A stretch of 39,557 nucleotides of DNA from a virus: positions 1 to 39,557 of the IMG/VR virus record IMGVR_UViG_3300019776_000415, one strand, 5' to 3'. Under the pieces are notes generated by a model that saw only the letters and a program-made list of their open reading frames with translations, made no database searches and was not told the origin of the DNA. A program made the translations under genes and the position numbers. Of this stretch, positions 22,862-30,634 are shown one piece after another; within the stretch, counting starts at the first letter, position 1, and each line of letters opens with the position of its first letter.

Positions 22862-23316
22862 TACGCGATGCGGATCAGCGCGTTAGTGGCATCGTTGGTC
22901 GGCATGGTCAGCGTGAAGTTGCCGGCCGAGACCGTGGTGGCGCCGAAGGTGTGAACCGAGACAGCGCGGTTAGCCTGCGTGCTGTTGTAGACGAGCACCG
23001 CATCAAACGAGGTCGAGAGCGTCACGGTCGTCCACGCAAACGAAGCCGTAGGCGTGGTGAACGCCGTGGTGCCGCTCGTACCCGGAGCGTTCCACGACGA
23101 GATGGTTACGCCGCCAGCGGTGTAACCAGTGCCCGAGACTTCGCCGGTAGCGCTGTATGCCGTGGTGCTGGCGTTGTACGTCGCAGAGGCGAGATACAGC
23201 GCAGCCTTGAAGCTGTCAGCAGCGGTGGAGCCGCGAGTGACGGTGGTCCCGAATGCGTGAATCCCGTTCAGCAGTTCTTGCTTGAACGAAGTCGCCATTG
23301 CTTGCGTATTCGCCAT
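22861..23316 (-). CDS. Virion-associated protein, conserved phage family
   Basis: 151 residues: MANTQAMATSFKQELLNGIHAFG start, then TADSFKAALYLASATYNASTTAYSATGEVSGTGYTAGG and FDAVLVYNSTQANRAVSVHTFGATTVSAGNFTLTMPTNDATNALIRIA. This N-terminal motif and the final TMP-x-ALIRIA are common in small structural proteins of podo- and siphoviruses. Function unknown. Confidence 0.72.
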   Translation of the reverse strand: MANTQAMATSFKQELLNGIHAFGTTVTRGSTAADSFKAALYLASATYNASTTAYSATGEVSGTGYTAGGVTISSWNAPGTSGTTAFTTPTASFAWTTVTLSTSFDAVLVYNSTQANRAVSVHTFGATTVSAGNFTLTMPTNDATNALIRIA

Positions 23317-23319
23317 GTC

Positions 23320-23520
23320 TTATCCCAACTGAGCGGCAACGCCTTGAGCGGCAATGCCCTTCTTGTCATAGACGTACACGTCATTGCGGACGAGTTCGTC
23401 ACCATCGAAATACTGGACGTTCACCTTGGCGTAGTCCGGGGTGTCTTCCCACACAGGAACGAGGCGAAGGCTTGCGCAAGGGACATTGCCCTTGGTGGTG
23501 TAGATGAGGGGTTCGCTCAT
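23320..23520 (-). CDS. Small conserved phage protein
   Basis: 66 residues: MSEPLIYTTKGNVPCASLRL then VPVWEDTPDYAKVNVQYFDGDELVRNDVYVYDKKG. A compact beta-type protein overlapping the portal stop by 4 bp; the pattern of a short gene directly after portal is common. Role unknown. Confidence 0.72.
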   Translation of the reverse strand: MSEPLIYTTKGNVPCASLRLVPVWEDTPDYAKVNVQYFDGDELVRNDVYVYDKKGIAAQGVAAQLG

Positions 23521-25784
23521 ACGCTTTCAATCTTCTGTCCGACAAACTCACCGTCCGGGCCAACAATCCGAATTTCGGACTTGCGCGGTGCGGCGAGGAT
23601 TTCCGCCTGCTGCGCCATTTGCTGACTCAGCGTCTGCATTTGCCCAGCAATGACGGTCAGCGCCTGAAGCTCGGCGCTCTCGTGGTCTGCGCCCTCTTCG
23701 CCCCTCTCTTCTCGCATGAGGACTTGAAGCAGCTGCTCAATTCCTTGCAGGCGGGCTTGGAGAACCTGCTGTGCCCCGGTGTCTTGAGGCGCCATGGCGA
23801 CGGCTTGAGCCTCAATGCGGGCCTTTTCGACCTCGGCAGATGCCTTGGCAATCTCCGCATCGCGCTTCATTGCGGCTTCTTGCAGCTTGACTTGAGCATC
23901 AGACTGCTTGTCGTTCAGTTGCTGCATCAGTTGCGCGTTGTGCTGCGCTGCCTGCTGCAAACCGGCCTGAAGCTGCTGGAGCTGTTGGGCCATCTGATCC
24001 ATGACCATCTTGACTTGCGGCGGCAACTCTTCGCCAGTTTCGTCCTTGTTGGCGACCTCTTGGACTTGAGGCAGAAGCGTGACCTTCAACCGCTCGGCCA
24101 TGTCCTCGGCGCCAGGCCAATCCATGTTCTTGACCAAAAGGTCACCGATGACTTGCCACAGTTGCGGGTTGGCCTGAGTGAGCGCGGTCATAGCCTCGAC
24201 AGCCTCAACGCGGCGGGTCGTGAAGCTCGGCCCCGTGGTGGCGTAAACGTCATACACGCCAATGAAAGGGTTGAAGATGCGCTGAATCGCGCCGTCTTCG
24301 GTCTTGACCTTCTGGAGGGGCGCCGGAGATTCCGGGTCAAGATAAGCAGCAGTGGACTCGTCATCCTCGCCGACGATCCGAGCCACGCGCCGCGTGTCGT
24401 AAATCTTCGGGAGCATGTCCAGAATGATCCGGCCCACATGGCGAACCGCACGGGCGAGGTTGTCCACGTAGTGAAAGGTTGCCGTGTCGCCCTCGCGCTG
24501 GCGGGCCATGATGGCGCGGCCGGACGTTTCGTTGCTCTTCTGGCCTAGCGATGCGTCGTATTGACCGGTTTCGGACTTGATGTCATCCGAAGCGCCCATT
24601 GCCACTTGCTGCAAGCCAGTCTCGACCGTCGCCGGCTGGATGCGGTTAGGCGCCGGGATCGGGTTGCCTTGCTCGTCAAAGGCGTTGTAAGGCAGGAACG
24701 AGTGGTTCGCGGTGTTCGCGGTCTGCCACTCTTTTTCGTAGCCCTCAACAGCCTCAATGGGCGCGATCCAAGGCGACTTCGGCGCCTGCATGACTCGCTC
24801 AACAATCGCGCTTTGGGCGATGTTGTACATACGCTGCGAATCTTTAGCACCGCGAACGATGCCGCTGACGATGCTTCGGCCATCAACAATCCACTCGTTG
24901 CCCACAACGCGAGCAATCGGGATGTAGCGGCAGGGAAACTCGCGCTCATCAAGCACTTCTTGGCCGTTGAGCTTGCGCCACATGACCTTGCGGCGCATGG
25001 CGGTTCGGCTCTTGACGGGCTGAAGGCCAGGCATCAGCCCAACCGGGTATTCACCCTCAAAGGCGCTGGGGCCGTCAGGGTAGAGGTTCAGTTTGGCCTT
25101 CTCGTGGACAACCTCGAAGTACTCACAGACGCGAATCTTCTTGTCGCCAGTGAACCAGTCAGCCGAATCCTTCTGTGCAAGCGACCAGTCCACCGGGTCA
25201 GCGTCGGGATACTCGCGCTTGAACTCGTCTTCAGTCAGCAGTTCCTCGACAAACGCGAACTCAGCATCAGCGCCGGCCGGGTCTTCAATGTCCGGGTCAA
25301 GGTGGATTCGGAACGGATGCTTGACTCGGCGGATGAAGATGTCTTGATCGAACGAGTCATCACGCACGTAGTCGGCCACGACGCGGATGAATCCTTCGCC
25401 ATGCGTCACCTGATGCTCTGCGGCGGTGTCATAGGCCACATCGGCATCCGAATTGGCCTCGATGTGCCGCACCAGGCCCATGAGGATGTCTGCAACCTCG
25501 GGGTCTGCCTTGTCGTCAGCCGGCCGGAATCGGATGCTCGGGCGGTTCTGCCGCACATCGTTCGTCACTTGACGGATGTGTTGCGGCATTTTGTTAATGG
25601 TCAGACAAGGCCGCTGGGCCGTTTCACGGGCTTTCCGAGCGGACTCCTGCCACTGCCACGGATCATCGGGGCTTGCGGCTGCAAACCGGATGTCATCCCG
25701 AGCCTTCTCGCGGTTGGCGGTCTCAGCCTCCATGCACCGCTTGAACCGCTCTTTGGCAGTGGTGATTACGTCTTTGTCTGACAT
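23517..25784 (-). CDS. Portal protein, P22-like
   Basis: 755 residues from ATG 25784 (MSDKDVITTAKERFKRCMEAE); a GTG at 25811 within the repeat would add nine residues. P22-type portal motifs are visible: RDDIRFAASPDDPWQW-like start, RPCLTINKMPQHIRQVTNDVRQNRPSIRF, and FIRVVADYVRDDSFDQDIFIRRVKHPFRIHLDPD. The C-terminal 150 residues are a long Gln-rich coiled coil (MDQMAQQLQQLQAGLQQAAQHNAQLMQQL), like the barrel of P22 portal. It forms the dodecameric DNA gate. No Shine-Dalgarno; two GTGA-loop hairpins precede it. Confidence 0.9.
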   Translation of the reverse strand: MSDKDVITTAKERFKRCMEAETANREKARDDIRFAAASPDDPWQWQESARKARETAQRPCLTINKMPQHIRQVTNDVRQNRPSIRFRPADDKADPEVADILMGLVRHIEANSDADVAYDTAAEHQVTHGEGFIRVVADYVRDDSFDQDIFIRRVKHPFRIHLDPDIEDPAGADAEFAFVEELLTEDEFKREYPDADPVDWSLAQKDSADWFTGDKKIRVCEYFEVVHEKAKLNLYPDGPSAFEGEYPVGLMPGLQPVKSRTAMRRKVMWRKLNGQEVLDEREFPCRYIPIARVVGNEWIVDGRSIVSGIVRGAKDSQRMYNIAQSAIVERVMQAPKSPWIAPIEAVEGYEKEWQTANTANHSFLPYNAFDEQGNPIPAPNRIQPATVETGLQQVAMGASDDIKSETGQYDASLGQKSNETSGRAIMARQREGDTATFHYVDNLARAVRHVGRIILDMLPKIYDTRRVARIVGEDDESTAAYLDPESPAPLQKVKTEDGAIQRIFNPFIGVYDVYATTGPSFTTRRVEAVEAMTALTQANPQLWQVIGDLLVKNMDWPGAEDMAERLKVTLLPQVQEVANKDETGEELPPQVKMVMDQMAQQLQQLQAGLQQAAQHNAQLMQQLNDKQSDAQVKLQEAAMKRDAEIAKASAEVEKARIEAQAVAMAPQDTGAQQVLQARLQGIEQLLQVLMREERGEEGADHESAELQALTVIAGQMQTLSQQMAQQAEILAAPRKSEIRIVGPDGEFVGQKIESV

Positions 25785-25799
25785 TGGTTGTAGGGTCGG

Positions 25800-25854
25800 G
25801 CGGCGCTTCACAGCGTGGCCCTGCCTCGACTTCAGCGGCGCTTCACAGCGTGGC
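25800..25854 (-). repeat. 20-bp direct repeat with GTGA-loop hairpins upstream of portal
   Basis: GCGGCGCTTCACAGCGTGGC occurs at 25800-25819 and 25835-25854, a 35-bp period. Each copy encodes, on the minus strand, the hairpin CGCT-GTGA-AGCG. They lie between terL and portal, 20 and 55 bases before the portal ATG, and may be RNA elements or a packaging-related site. Confidence 0.75.
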
Positions 25855-25881
25855 TTGGTCTAGGGTGGTTAATCTTTGCGG

Positions 25882-27117
25882 TTACGCTGCTTCCCAGCTT
25901 TGTCCGGCACCGTCAGGCATGGTGTTGAGCTTGCGGGCGGGCTTGGCTTTCATTGCCCTGCGCGCGCCTTCGCAGGCATATCGCAGTGCGTCAATAACGT
26001 GGTTGTCCTTGTCTGCCAGTTTTGGCAGGACGGCGCCTGTCAGCGGGTCAACCTCGTAGCTGTACAGCGTCAGCTCGTCAATGGTGTGCCGGCATCGCGG
26101 GTGAACCACGATGTCAAAGCTCTGAAGGAACTCGACGCCTTCTTCTAGGCTTTTCGGACCCTTGATTGCGGCCAGCATCTTCGGGAAGCCGTGCCGCGCC
26201 ATGTAGCTGATGGTCTCTGGCCTCGCCGAATCTGCGATGGTCGGCCAGCGCTCGGCCTCAGGGACGGTTCTGAACAACTCCGGCAGGAAGTCAATCTCGC
26301 AGCCGACGCGGTACGCCTCATGCGTCACGTATAACGTTCGCCCAACAATGGCGCACTGCACAAGAACGCTAGGGTCAACCGCAAAGCCCCAGTCCGCGCC
26401 CTGCCTCAGCGTCCACGCGGGATCAGTCTCGAACTCGTCAATGCGCCAGTTCTTGAAGACTCGCGCCTCTGAATTCCGCTGGTACTCGCCAAGCCACACA
26501 TGCGCGAACTTGTCGGGGTCGCGCTTCTGGTCGTATTCCAGTTCTTCCCGCAGAACCTCAGGCAACCACGGGTTGTCCCGATAGTTGGCCTTGACGACGA
26601 CGGCACCAGGCGGCGGCTTCTCTCCTCTCAGCAGCGCGTCAACTGGATCAGTCTCTAGGTTCGGGTTCCAACTGAACCAGAGTTCCGAGCCTTCCTTTCG
26701 GATTGTCGGCCGGAGAAGGTCTAGGGAGCGTTGGCTAAGGCTCTGGGCTTCCTCAACCCAAGCGATGTCGTAGCCTTCCAGCGACTTGATCGTGTCGGCT
26801 GTGTGGTTCTGCATCCCTTGGAAGATGATGCGACCACCGTAGGGCGTGCCGATGTAGTCCTGTTTGATGTCAAACATGGACTGGACGCCCAGCCCTTCAA
26901 TTTTCGACTCAAGCAGCTTCTTGACCGACTGCGCCAGCGACTTCTGCACCTCTCGGACGCATACAGCGTCAGTCTTGGCGATGATGCAGCGCTCAATCAG
27001 CAGCTCAGCGAAGAAGTGCGACTTTCCGGAGCCTCGGCCGCCCCACGCTCCTTTGTATCGAGCAGGCTCCAGCAGCGGCTCAAATACAGCAGGCGTCTTG
27101 ATCCGTAGTTCAGCCAC
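25882..27117 (-). CDS. Terminase large subunit (PBSX/Terminase_3 type)
   Basis: 411 residues. Walker A GGRGSGKS (26-33), Walker B GYDIAWVEEA (115-124), and the nuclease acidic residues in GADWGFAVDPS (D242), IADSARPE (D296) and KDNHVIDALRY (D377). It should drive headful-type DNA packaging with TerS and the portal. Its ATG overlaps the TerS stop by 8 bp. Downstream is an approximately 70-bp gap with the direct repeat before the portal gene. Confidence 0.92.
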   Translation of the reverse strand: MAELRIKTPAVFEPLLEPARYKGAWGGRGSGKSHFFAELLIERCIIAKTDAVCVREVQKSLAQSVKKLLESKIEGLGVQSMFDIKQDYIGTPYGGRIIFQGMQNHTADTIKSLEGYDIAWVEEAQSLSQRSLDLLRPTIRKEGSELWFSWNPNLETDPVDALLRGEKPPPGAVVVKANYRDNPWLPEVLREELEYDQKRDPDKFAHVWLGEYQRNSEARVFKNWRIDEFETDPAWTLRQGADWGFAVDPSVLVQCAIVGRTLYVTHEAYRVGCEIDFLPELFRTVPEAERWPTIADSARPETISYMARHGFPKMLAAIKGPKSLEEGVEFLQSFDIVVHPRCRHTIDELTLYSYEVDPLTGAVLPKLADKDNHVIDALRYACEGARRAMKAKPARKLNTMPDGAGQSWEAA

Positions 27118-27349
27118 GGACGATTTCGCGCACTACCTTGTGGACAACTGGTTGGTCACTGTCGCCAACGTGTTGAATTTGCGACAGTTTCGGCACTGAC
27201 CGATCCAAAAGCGCTTCTGCGGCCTTGATCTGGCTTGGCGTCATTTCCAACTCGCCCAAAGCGTGGCCTTGAAGGCGCTGGATAAGTACGGACGCCTGGA
27301 TCTTGGCGCGCACTTGCTCGGAGTGCATCCTGTTTAGTCTTGCTGCCAT
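27110..27349 (-). CDS. Terminase small subunit-like protein
   Basis: 79 residues from ATG 27349 (Shine-Dalgarno AAAGG): MAARLNRMHSEQVRAKIQAS then VLIQRLQGHALGELEMTPSQIKAAEALLDRSVPKLSQIQHVG. The ALGELEMTPSQIKAAEALLDRSVPKLS part is typical of small-terminase proteins linked to PBSX-type large subunits. It would recognise the pac region. It precedes terL with an 8-bp overlap. A longer frame from 27448 lacks a good start. Confidence 0.75.
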   Translation of the reverse strand: MAARLNRMHSEQVRAKIQASVLIQRLQGHALGELEMTPSQIKAAEALLDRSVPKLSQIQHVGDSDQPVVHKVVREIVRG

Positions 27350-27617
27350 TGCTTGCCTTTCGGCCCCGGAATACGTCCGGTCGCTTTGTAGGGTCCACCA
27401 GCGCGGCGCAACGTCTCCCGCTGCTATCGCGATTAGCAGGCGCCGCACGGCACTCGCTGTACTGGCGAGAGGGGCGGTTGCTGGTGAATATGGTGTCAGG
27501 GCCGCGCGCTACTGCGGCTCGGTTTGGCCTCTGCGGCAGAGTTGTCGCGGGGCCTGCACCGTGCTACCCCGCGTCCGCGTCCGCCTGCGCGTCTGCTTTC
27601 CGCGCCGCCTGACATTG

Positions 27618-27702
27618 ATTGGGACGCTGGGCCGGAATTGAACCGGCTTCTGCTGCTCGTTTTAGCCCTAGGCGCAGCCACTCTCCCGGTGAGCTACACA
27701 GC
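27618..27702 (-). tRNA. tRNA-like gene with aberrant anticodon arm
   Basis: 85 nt on the minus strand. Acceptor ACGCTG(T)G pairs with CCAGCGT, encoded CCA follows, the D arm is near-canonical (GCTC-ACCGGGA-GAGT) and the T arm GCCGG-TTCAATT-CCGGC is perfect. A 5-bp stem GCTGC/GCAGC encloses a 17-base loop rather than 7, and one T is bulged in the acceptor. No normal anticodon can be assigned; CTA lies in the loop. It may be a degenerate or atypical tRNA. The rest of the 27350-27874 gap holds no gene I can support. Confidence 0.45.
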
Positions 27703-27874
27703 GTCATTGATGGGTGCGGGCCGCTCTGCCGTTCTGGGGGGAGGAGGCCAGAGGAGAGGCGTTGACAGGCGGCCCGCGAAACTGATGCGCCAAAAGCAAA
27801 TCCGGCCGGGGCACCTCTGCCTCCGAGCCGGATTGCATTGCCTTATGTCTATAGACGCGCAATTGGGCGCGAGT

Positions 27875-28057
27875 CTAAAGCATCTTCTTTGCCGCCGCAA
27901 TAGGTTTCTGGCGCTTCCTCGCCAGCTTCTCGGCATACGCCTTGACCGCCTGGTGATCGTCTGGATGCGCGTAGATGCCCCTTACCTCTGTCTCGCCTTC
28001 CTGTGCTTTGCGGTCGCGGTATTGGCGCTGGCGCTCTGCGTTAGTTTTGGCGATCAT
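27875..28057 (-). CDS. Small basic protein, possible DNA-binding
   Basis: 60 residues: MIAKTNAERQRQYRDRKAQE then GETEVRGIYAHPDDHQAVKAYAEKLARKRQKPIAAAKKML. The N-terminal N-A-E-R-Q-R-x-Y-R-x-R motif followed by EVRGI(Y/W)A and P-x-x-H is a well-spread small phage and prophage family with unknown function. It overlaps the next upstream gene by 4 bp. Confidence 0.75.
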   Translation of the reverse strand: MIAKTNAERQRQYRDRKAQEGETEVRGIYAHPDDHQAVKAYAEKLARKRQKPIAAAKKML

Positions 28058-28359
28058 TTCCGCGTCGATCCAAGTGCGTGCCGCGCAATTCCTCGCGCCT
28101 CCAGAAGCCGCGACGCTAGTTCGCCCGATGAAGCCTCGTGGTCGTACATTTCCTCAATGCTCCACAACGCTTCGCGCAGGCGCTCAATTTCTGCGAGCAG
28201 CAGGCGGTTTGCTTGCTCGTTCCCGAGTGCGTGTTTGTTGATTGCCATGAGCGCAGCCACTAGATCGGGAGTTGCGCCGCCGCGTTTGAGCGCTTGGCGC
28301 AATTGCCTGGCTTGATCGTCTGGGAGGCGGCCCATTTCTTCCGACAACATCATTGGCAT
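28054..28359 (-). CDS. Hypothetical helical phage protein
   Basis: 101 residues, MPMMLSEEMGRLPDDQARQL then RQALKRGGATPDLVAALMAINKHALGNEQANRLLLAEIERLREALWSIEEMYDH. Mostly helical and charged, with a coiled coil at about 45-75. Shine-Dalgarno GGAGG precedes the ATG. It is second after the palindrome-controlled promoter. No family recognised. Confidence 0.72.
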   Translation of the reverse strand: MPMMLSEEMGRLPDDQARQLRQALKRGGATPDLVAALMAINKHALGNEQANRLLLAEIERLREALWSIEEMYDHEASSGELASRLLEARGIARHALGSTRK

Positions 28360-28368
28360 GTGGCCTCC

Positions 28369-28581
28369 TTAAACTTGCGCGCGTTCGGCTTGAGCGTAAG
28401 CGCCAGACGAGCGCATTAGCTTGGCAACTGCGCTGGCTTGGCGATACGTGAGGCCGCTTTGCAGAACGCGGCCAGTGTCCCCAGCTTGGTAGCCGCCACG
28501 CACAACCCAAGAACGCGCCGCCGTGTCGCCAGCAGCGTTCATCACGTTGCTAAGGGCGGTCTTGCGGTCGGCGTTGTTCAT
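28369..28581 (-). CDS. Small hypothetical protein, first gene after the late-type promoter
   Basis: 70 residues from ATG 28581 with Shine-Dalgarno GGAGAG: MNNADRKTALSNVMNAAGDT then AARSWVVRGGYQAGDTGRVLQSGLTYRQASAVAKLMRSSGAYAQAERAQV. The upstream in-frame ATG at 28614 overlaps the -10 box and is rejected. Ala-rich and basic. Its place suggests it is expressed early in the late programme. Function unknown. Confidence 0.72.
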   Translation of the reverse strand: MNNADRKTALSNVMNAAGDTAARSWVVRGGYQAGDTGRVLQSGLTYRQASAVAKLMRSSGAYAQAERAQV

Positions 28582-28613
28582 GTTGCTCTCCGGTTGTGTG
28601 CTGCGATGACTCA

Positions 28614-28641
28614 ACTATAGCACCGTTACGCGTAACGTCAA
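28614..28641 (-). promoter_or_regulatory. Sigma70-type promoter with internal palindromic operator
   Basis: Minus strand: -35 TTGACG (28636-28641), 16-bp spacer, -10 TATAGT (28614-28619). The spacer begins with the perfect 12-bp palindrome GTTACGCGTAAC (28625-28636), which overlaps the -35. It drives leftward transcription into 28581 and then terminase and head genes. It lies directly after the candidate Q-like gene, as the lambda late promoter does. Confidence 0.75.
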
Positions 28642-28657
28642 GCCCTCTTTTGAACTG

Positions 28658-29032
28658 TTACACCTGCCGATTGAGAAGCATCTGCCGCCCGTCCTGAATC
28701 AGCGCAGCCAGCCCATCCCGGCTTACCCCGATCACCTTGCATGCCCTTGTCGGGTTGCACTTGCTCCTGTATGCCCAGTAAACGGCCCACTTGTGTTTCT
28801 CCGGTAGCTGGACAACGCCTTTCTCGATCTTGAGCGCATCGGATGAATCGACCGGGATTGATCCGCTGTGGGCGTGGCCTTCTGCTTCGTTCTCGGTCGG
28901 GCGATACAACTTGAACATCGGCTGGACGAACCTGCCGCCATAGACGTTCGCCCACTTGGCCCAGTTGACCAGGCGCTTGTCTAGGTCTCGCTGCTCGGGG
29001 GGGACGTAGCTTAGGTCGGCGTACTTCCTCAT
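28658..29032 (-). CDS. Candidate late-gene regulator (Q-like position)
   Basis: 124 residues from ATG 29032: MRKYADLSYVPPEQRDLDKR then LVNWAKWANVYGGRFVQPMF. The C-terminal half (ALKIEKGVVQLPEKHKWAVYWAYRSKCNPTRACKVIGVSRDGLAALIQDGRQMLLNR) reads as a helix-turn-helix resembling the sigma-4-like domain of phage Q-type antiterminators or late activators. It is the last gene before the promoter at 28614-28641 and the multi-terminator late unit, so a late antitermination or activation role is inferred from context. Confidence 0.6.
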   Translation of the reverse strand: MRKYADLSYVPPEQRDLDKRLVNWAKWANVYGGRFVQPMFKLYRPTENEAEGHAHSGSIPVDSSDALKIEKGVVQLPEKHKWAVYWAYRSKCNPTRACKVIGVSRDGLAALIQDGRQMLLNRQV

Positions 29033-29262
29033 TGCTCCAGCCCCACAACAATCTCGCTGACCACTTCCATCAAGCTCCTCTCCTGTCCTTGCATCGGTAC
29101 TCCCATGCCATGCCACCAGTGATGCGTCTCGACGGGGATTGCCCGCCGTTTGCCGTTGTGGTCGCAGCGGAAGTACCCTAGTCCCTTGTGGACGCTCCAG
29201 GCGCAGTCCTTGATGCTTGGGTGGTACTTCTGTACTTCGGTGATGATTTGGTCAGCGGTCAC
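29029..29262 (-). CDS. Hypothetical phage protein
   Basis: 77 residues: MTADQIITEVQKYHPSIKDC then AWSVHKGLGYFRCDHNGKRRAIPVETHHWWHGMGVPMQ. It contains paired Cys/His positions (C20, C33, H35) and HHWWHG; metal binding is possible but not demonstrable. ATG overlaps the stop of VRR-NUC, and its own stop overlaps the next gene as ATGA. Confidence 0.7.
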   Translation of the reverse strand: MTADQIITEVQKYHPSIKDCAWSVHKGLGYFRCDHNGKRRAIPVETHHWWHGMGVPMQGQERSLMEVVSEIVVGLEQ

Positions 29263-29561
29263 GATCCCATCTGCTCCGTTCTAGGGTCCAGCAGCCTCAG
29301 AAACCTGAGCGCGCCTTCTACGTCTGTCACCTGAGCGATGGGGCCTCCGCGCCACTCGTCCCACCACTTGATCTGGTGCTCTGTGAACTTGCCGCCTTTC
29401 ACCTTGCACTCGACTAAGCCGGTCACGCCGTGAATGCCCACAAGAAGATCAGGGCACCCACCACCAACCATATGCAGCAGCGTCACGGATGCGCCTGCGT
29501 CTCTGAGCGCTTCCACTATCTGCGCCTGGTTGGCGTCAACCTTGGCTGCTCTGCGGACCAT
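29259..29561 (-). CDS. VRR-NUC domain nuclease
   Basis: 100 residues with a PD-(D/E)XK core: NQAQIVEALRDAGASVTLLH, then GGGCPDLLVGIHGVTGLVECKVKGGK (D34-type acidic, E52-C-K54) and a following helix KFTEHQIKWWDEW. VRR-NUC proteins of phages are structure-specific or Holliday-junction-type nucleases used in replication or recombination. It lies with DHH and SSB-like genes in the leftward early operon. Confidence 0.88.
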   Translation of the reverse strand: MVRRAAKVDANQAQIVEALRDAGASVTLLHMVGGGCPDLLVGIHGVTGLVECKVKGGKFTEHQIKWWDEWRGGPIAQVTDVEGALRFLRLLDPRTEQMGS

Positions 29562-30416
29562 TCAAGCAACAGCTAGCGCGTGATCGCGCGGCACCTTGAA
29601 GCCGGCCGCCTTGGCGTGCCCACCGCCGCCGTACTGCTTCGCCACTTCGGACACGTCCACGCCTTCGTCGGTGGCGCGCAAGCCGAACACGCGGCCATCG
29701 GCCGTGTCCCAGTAGCAGGCCGCGAATGGCTCGCCCTGCGCCATCAGGTGCGCGGCATCACTCACAAGCGTGTAAGGAAGGCTGGCCACAGGCACGTCAT
29801 GGGCGCCGATCACCATGCGCCGCTTGCACACCGCCACCAGTTCGGCCACGTCCTTGTGATGCTTGCGCTCGATGGCAGCGCCCGCTGCGGTCATCTTCAG
29901 CAGTTCCACCTGGTCGGCGCTCATCAGCTTGTCCCACAGCTCGAAGCTGTATTCGTGCGAGAACACGAACGCCTGAATCTCGCGCGTGCCCGGCAGCTTG
30001 AAGCGCCACAGGTCGCGGTCCTCCACATGGCCCAGCAGCAACGGGCGGTCCTCGCCGGGAAACAGGTAGTCCCATGCCAGCGTGGCGCCGCTGCGGTTCA
30101 GGTCGGTGAAGTGCGCCAGTTGCTTCGGCTCGCCGGTCCACGAGTCCTGCATGAACAGCGGCTGCAAGTCTTCGATGGCGGTTTTGTGGTGGTCTATTAG
30201 GCACACGCTGTTGGCCTCGGCCAGCATGCGCTCGACCACCGCGCGCTTGTAGCTGAAGTCAACCAAGTACACGTCGCGCCCGCGCACGTCGGGCGGGTCT
30301 TGCTGATACACGCCCGCCACGTAGTCGGCACCGGCACCGTACTTCCTCCAGAAACACCAAGCAGCGCTGAAGCCGTCTGCACAGTTGCCGTGATAGATCA
30401 CAAGGGGTTGATTCAC
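29562..30416 (-). CDS. DHH-family phosphoesterase
   Basis: 284 residues. Motifs in order: HGNCADGFSAAW (about 9-20), VYLVDFSYKR (about 48-57), LIDHHKTA (the DHH motif, about 73-80), DLNRSGATLAW, GHVEDRDLW, and the C-terminal DHHA1 GGGGHAKAAGF. Such enzymes hydrolyse short oligonucleotides or nucleotide-type phosphoesters; a role in nucleotide turnover or removal of signalling nucleotides is possible. Its start overlaps the stop of the upstream gene as ATGA. Confidence 0.9.
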   Translation of the reverse strand: MNQPLVIYHGNCADGFSAAWCFWRKYGAGADYVAGVYQQDPPDVRGRDVYLVDFSYKRAVVERMLAEANSVCLIDHHKTAIEDLQPLFMQDSWTGEPKQLAHFTDLNRSGATLAWDYLFPGEDRPLLLGHVEDRDLWRFKLPGTREIQAFVFSHEYSFELWDKLMSADQVELLKMTAAGAAIERKHHKDVAELVAVCKRRMVIGAHDVPVASLPYTLVSDAAHLMAQGEPFAACYWDTADGRVFGLRATDEGVDVSEVAKQYGGGGHAKAAGFKVPRDHALAVA

Positions 30417-30634
30417 TTGCTATTCCTTTCATATTTCATTGCCACCCCACCTAGCCACTCTTCGCGCGCCTGCACCATCTCAGCCTCTGCCGCCTTGAAC
30501 TTGTCGCACTGCCGCTCGTAGTGAGCCCCGTACATGGTGTGCTTTGTTCCTGCCTTGCATAGAGCGAATCCGAGCTTTGCCATGGCTGGCGGGGTTTCTC
30601 TTGGGCTCCAGTTGAGGCAGCGGATGCACTGCAC
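30413..30634 (-). CDS. Small Cys-rich (zinc-binding) phage protein
   Basis: 73 residues from GTG 30634: VQCIRCLNWSPRETPPAMAK then LGFALCKAGTKHTMYGAHYERQCDKFKAA. A CxxC pair plus two single Cys suggest a small zinc ribbon, a pattern common in short phage early proteins. The GTG start overlaps the TAG of the gene at 30634-30795 by one base, which decides the start. Role unknown. Confidence 0.65.
   Translation of the reverse strand: MQCIRCLNWSPRETPPAMAKLGFALCKAGTKHTMYGAHYERQCDKFKAAEAEMVQAREEWLGGVAMKYERNSK

Noticed and set aside
23619-24548. 309-codon plus-strand ORF
   Set aside because: Antisense to the portal C-terminus.
24561-25781. 406-codon plus-strand ORF
   Set aside because: Mirror of the portal gene; no ribosome site and the minus-strand frame has clear portal motifs.
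27524-28315. 263-codon plus-strand ORF in the gap next to terS
   Set aside because: It crosses a tRNA-like gene and two real minus-strand genes and shows no domain.
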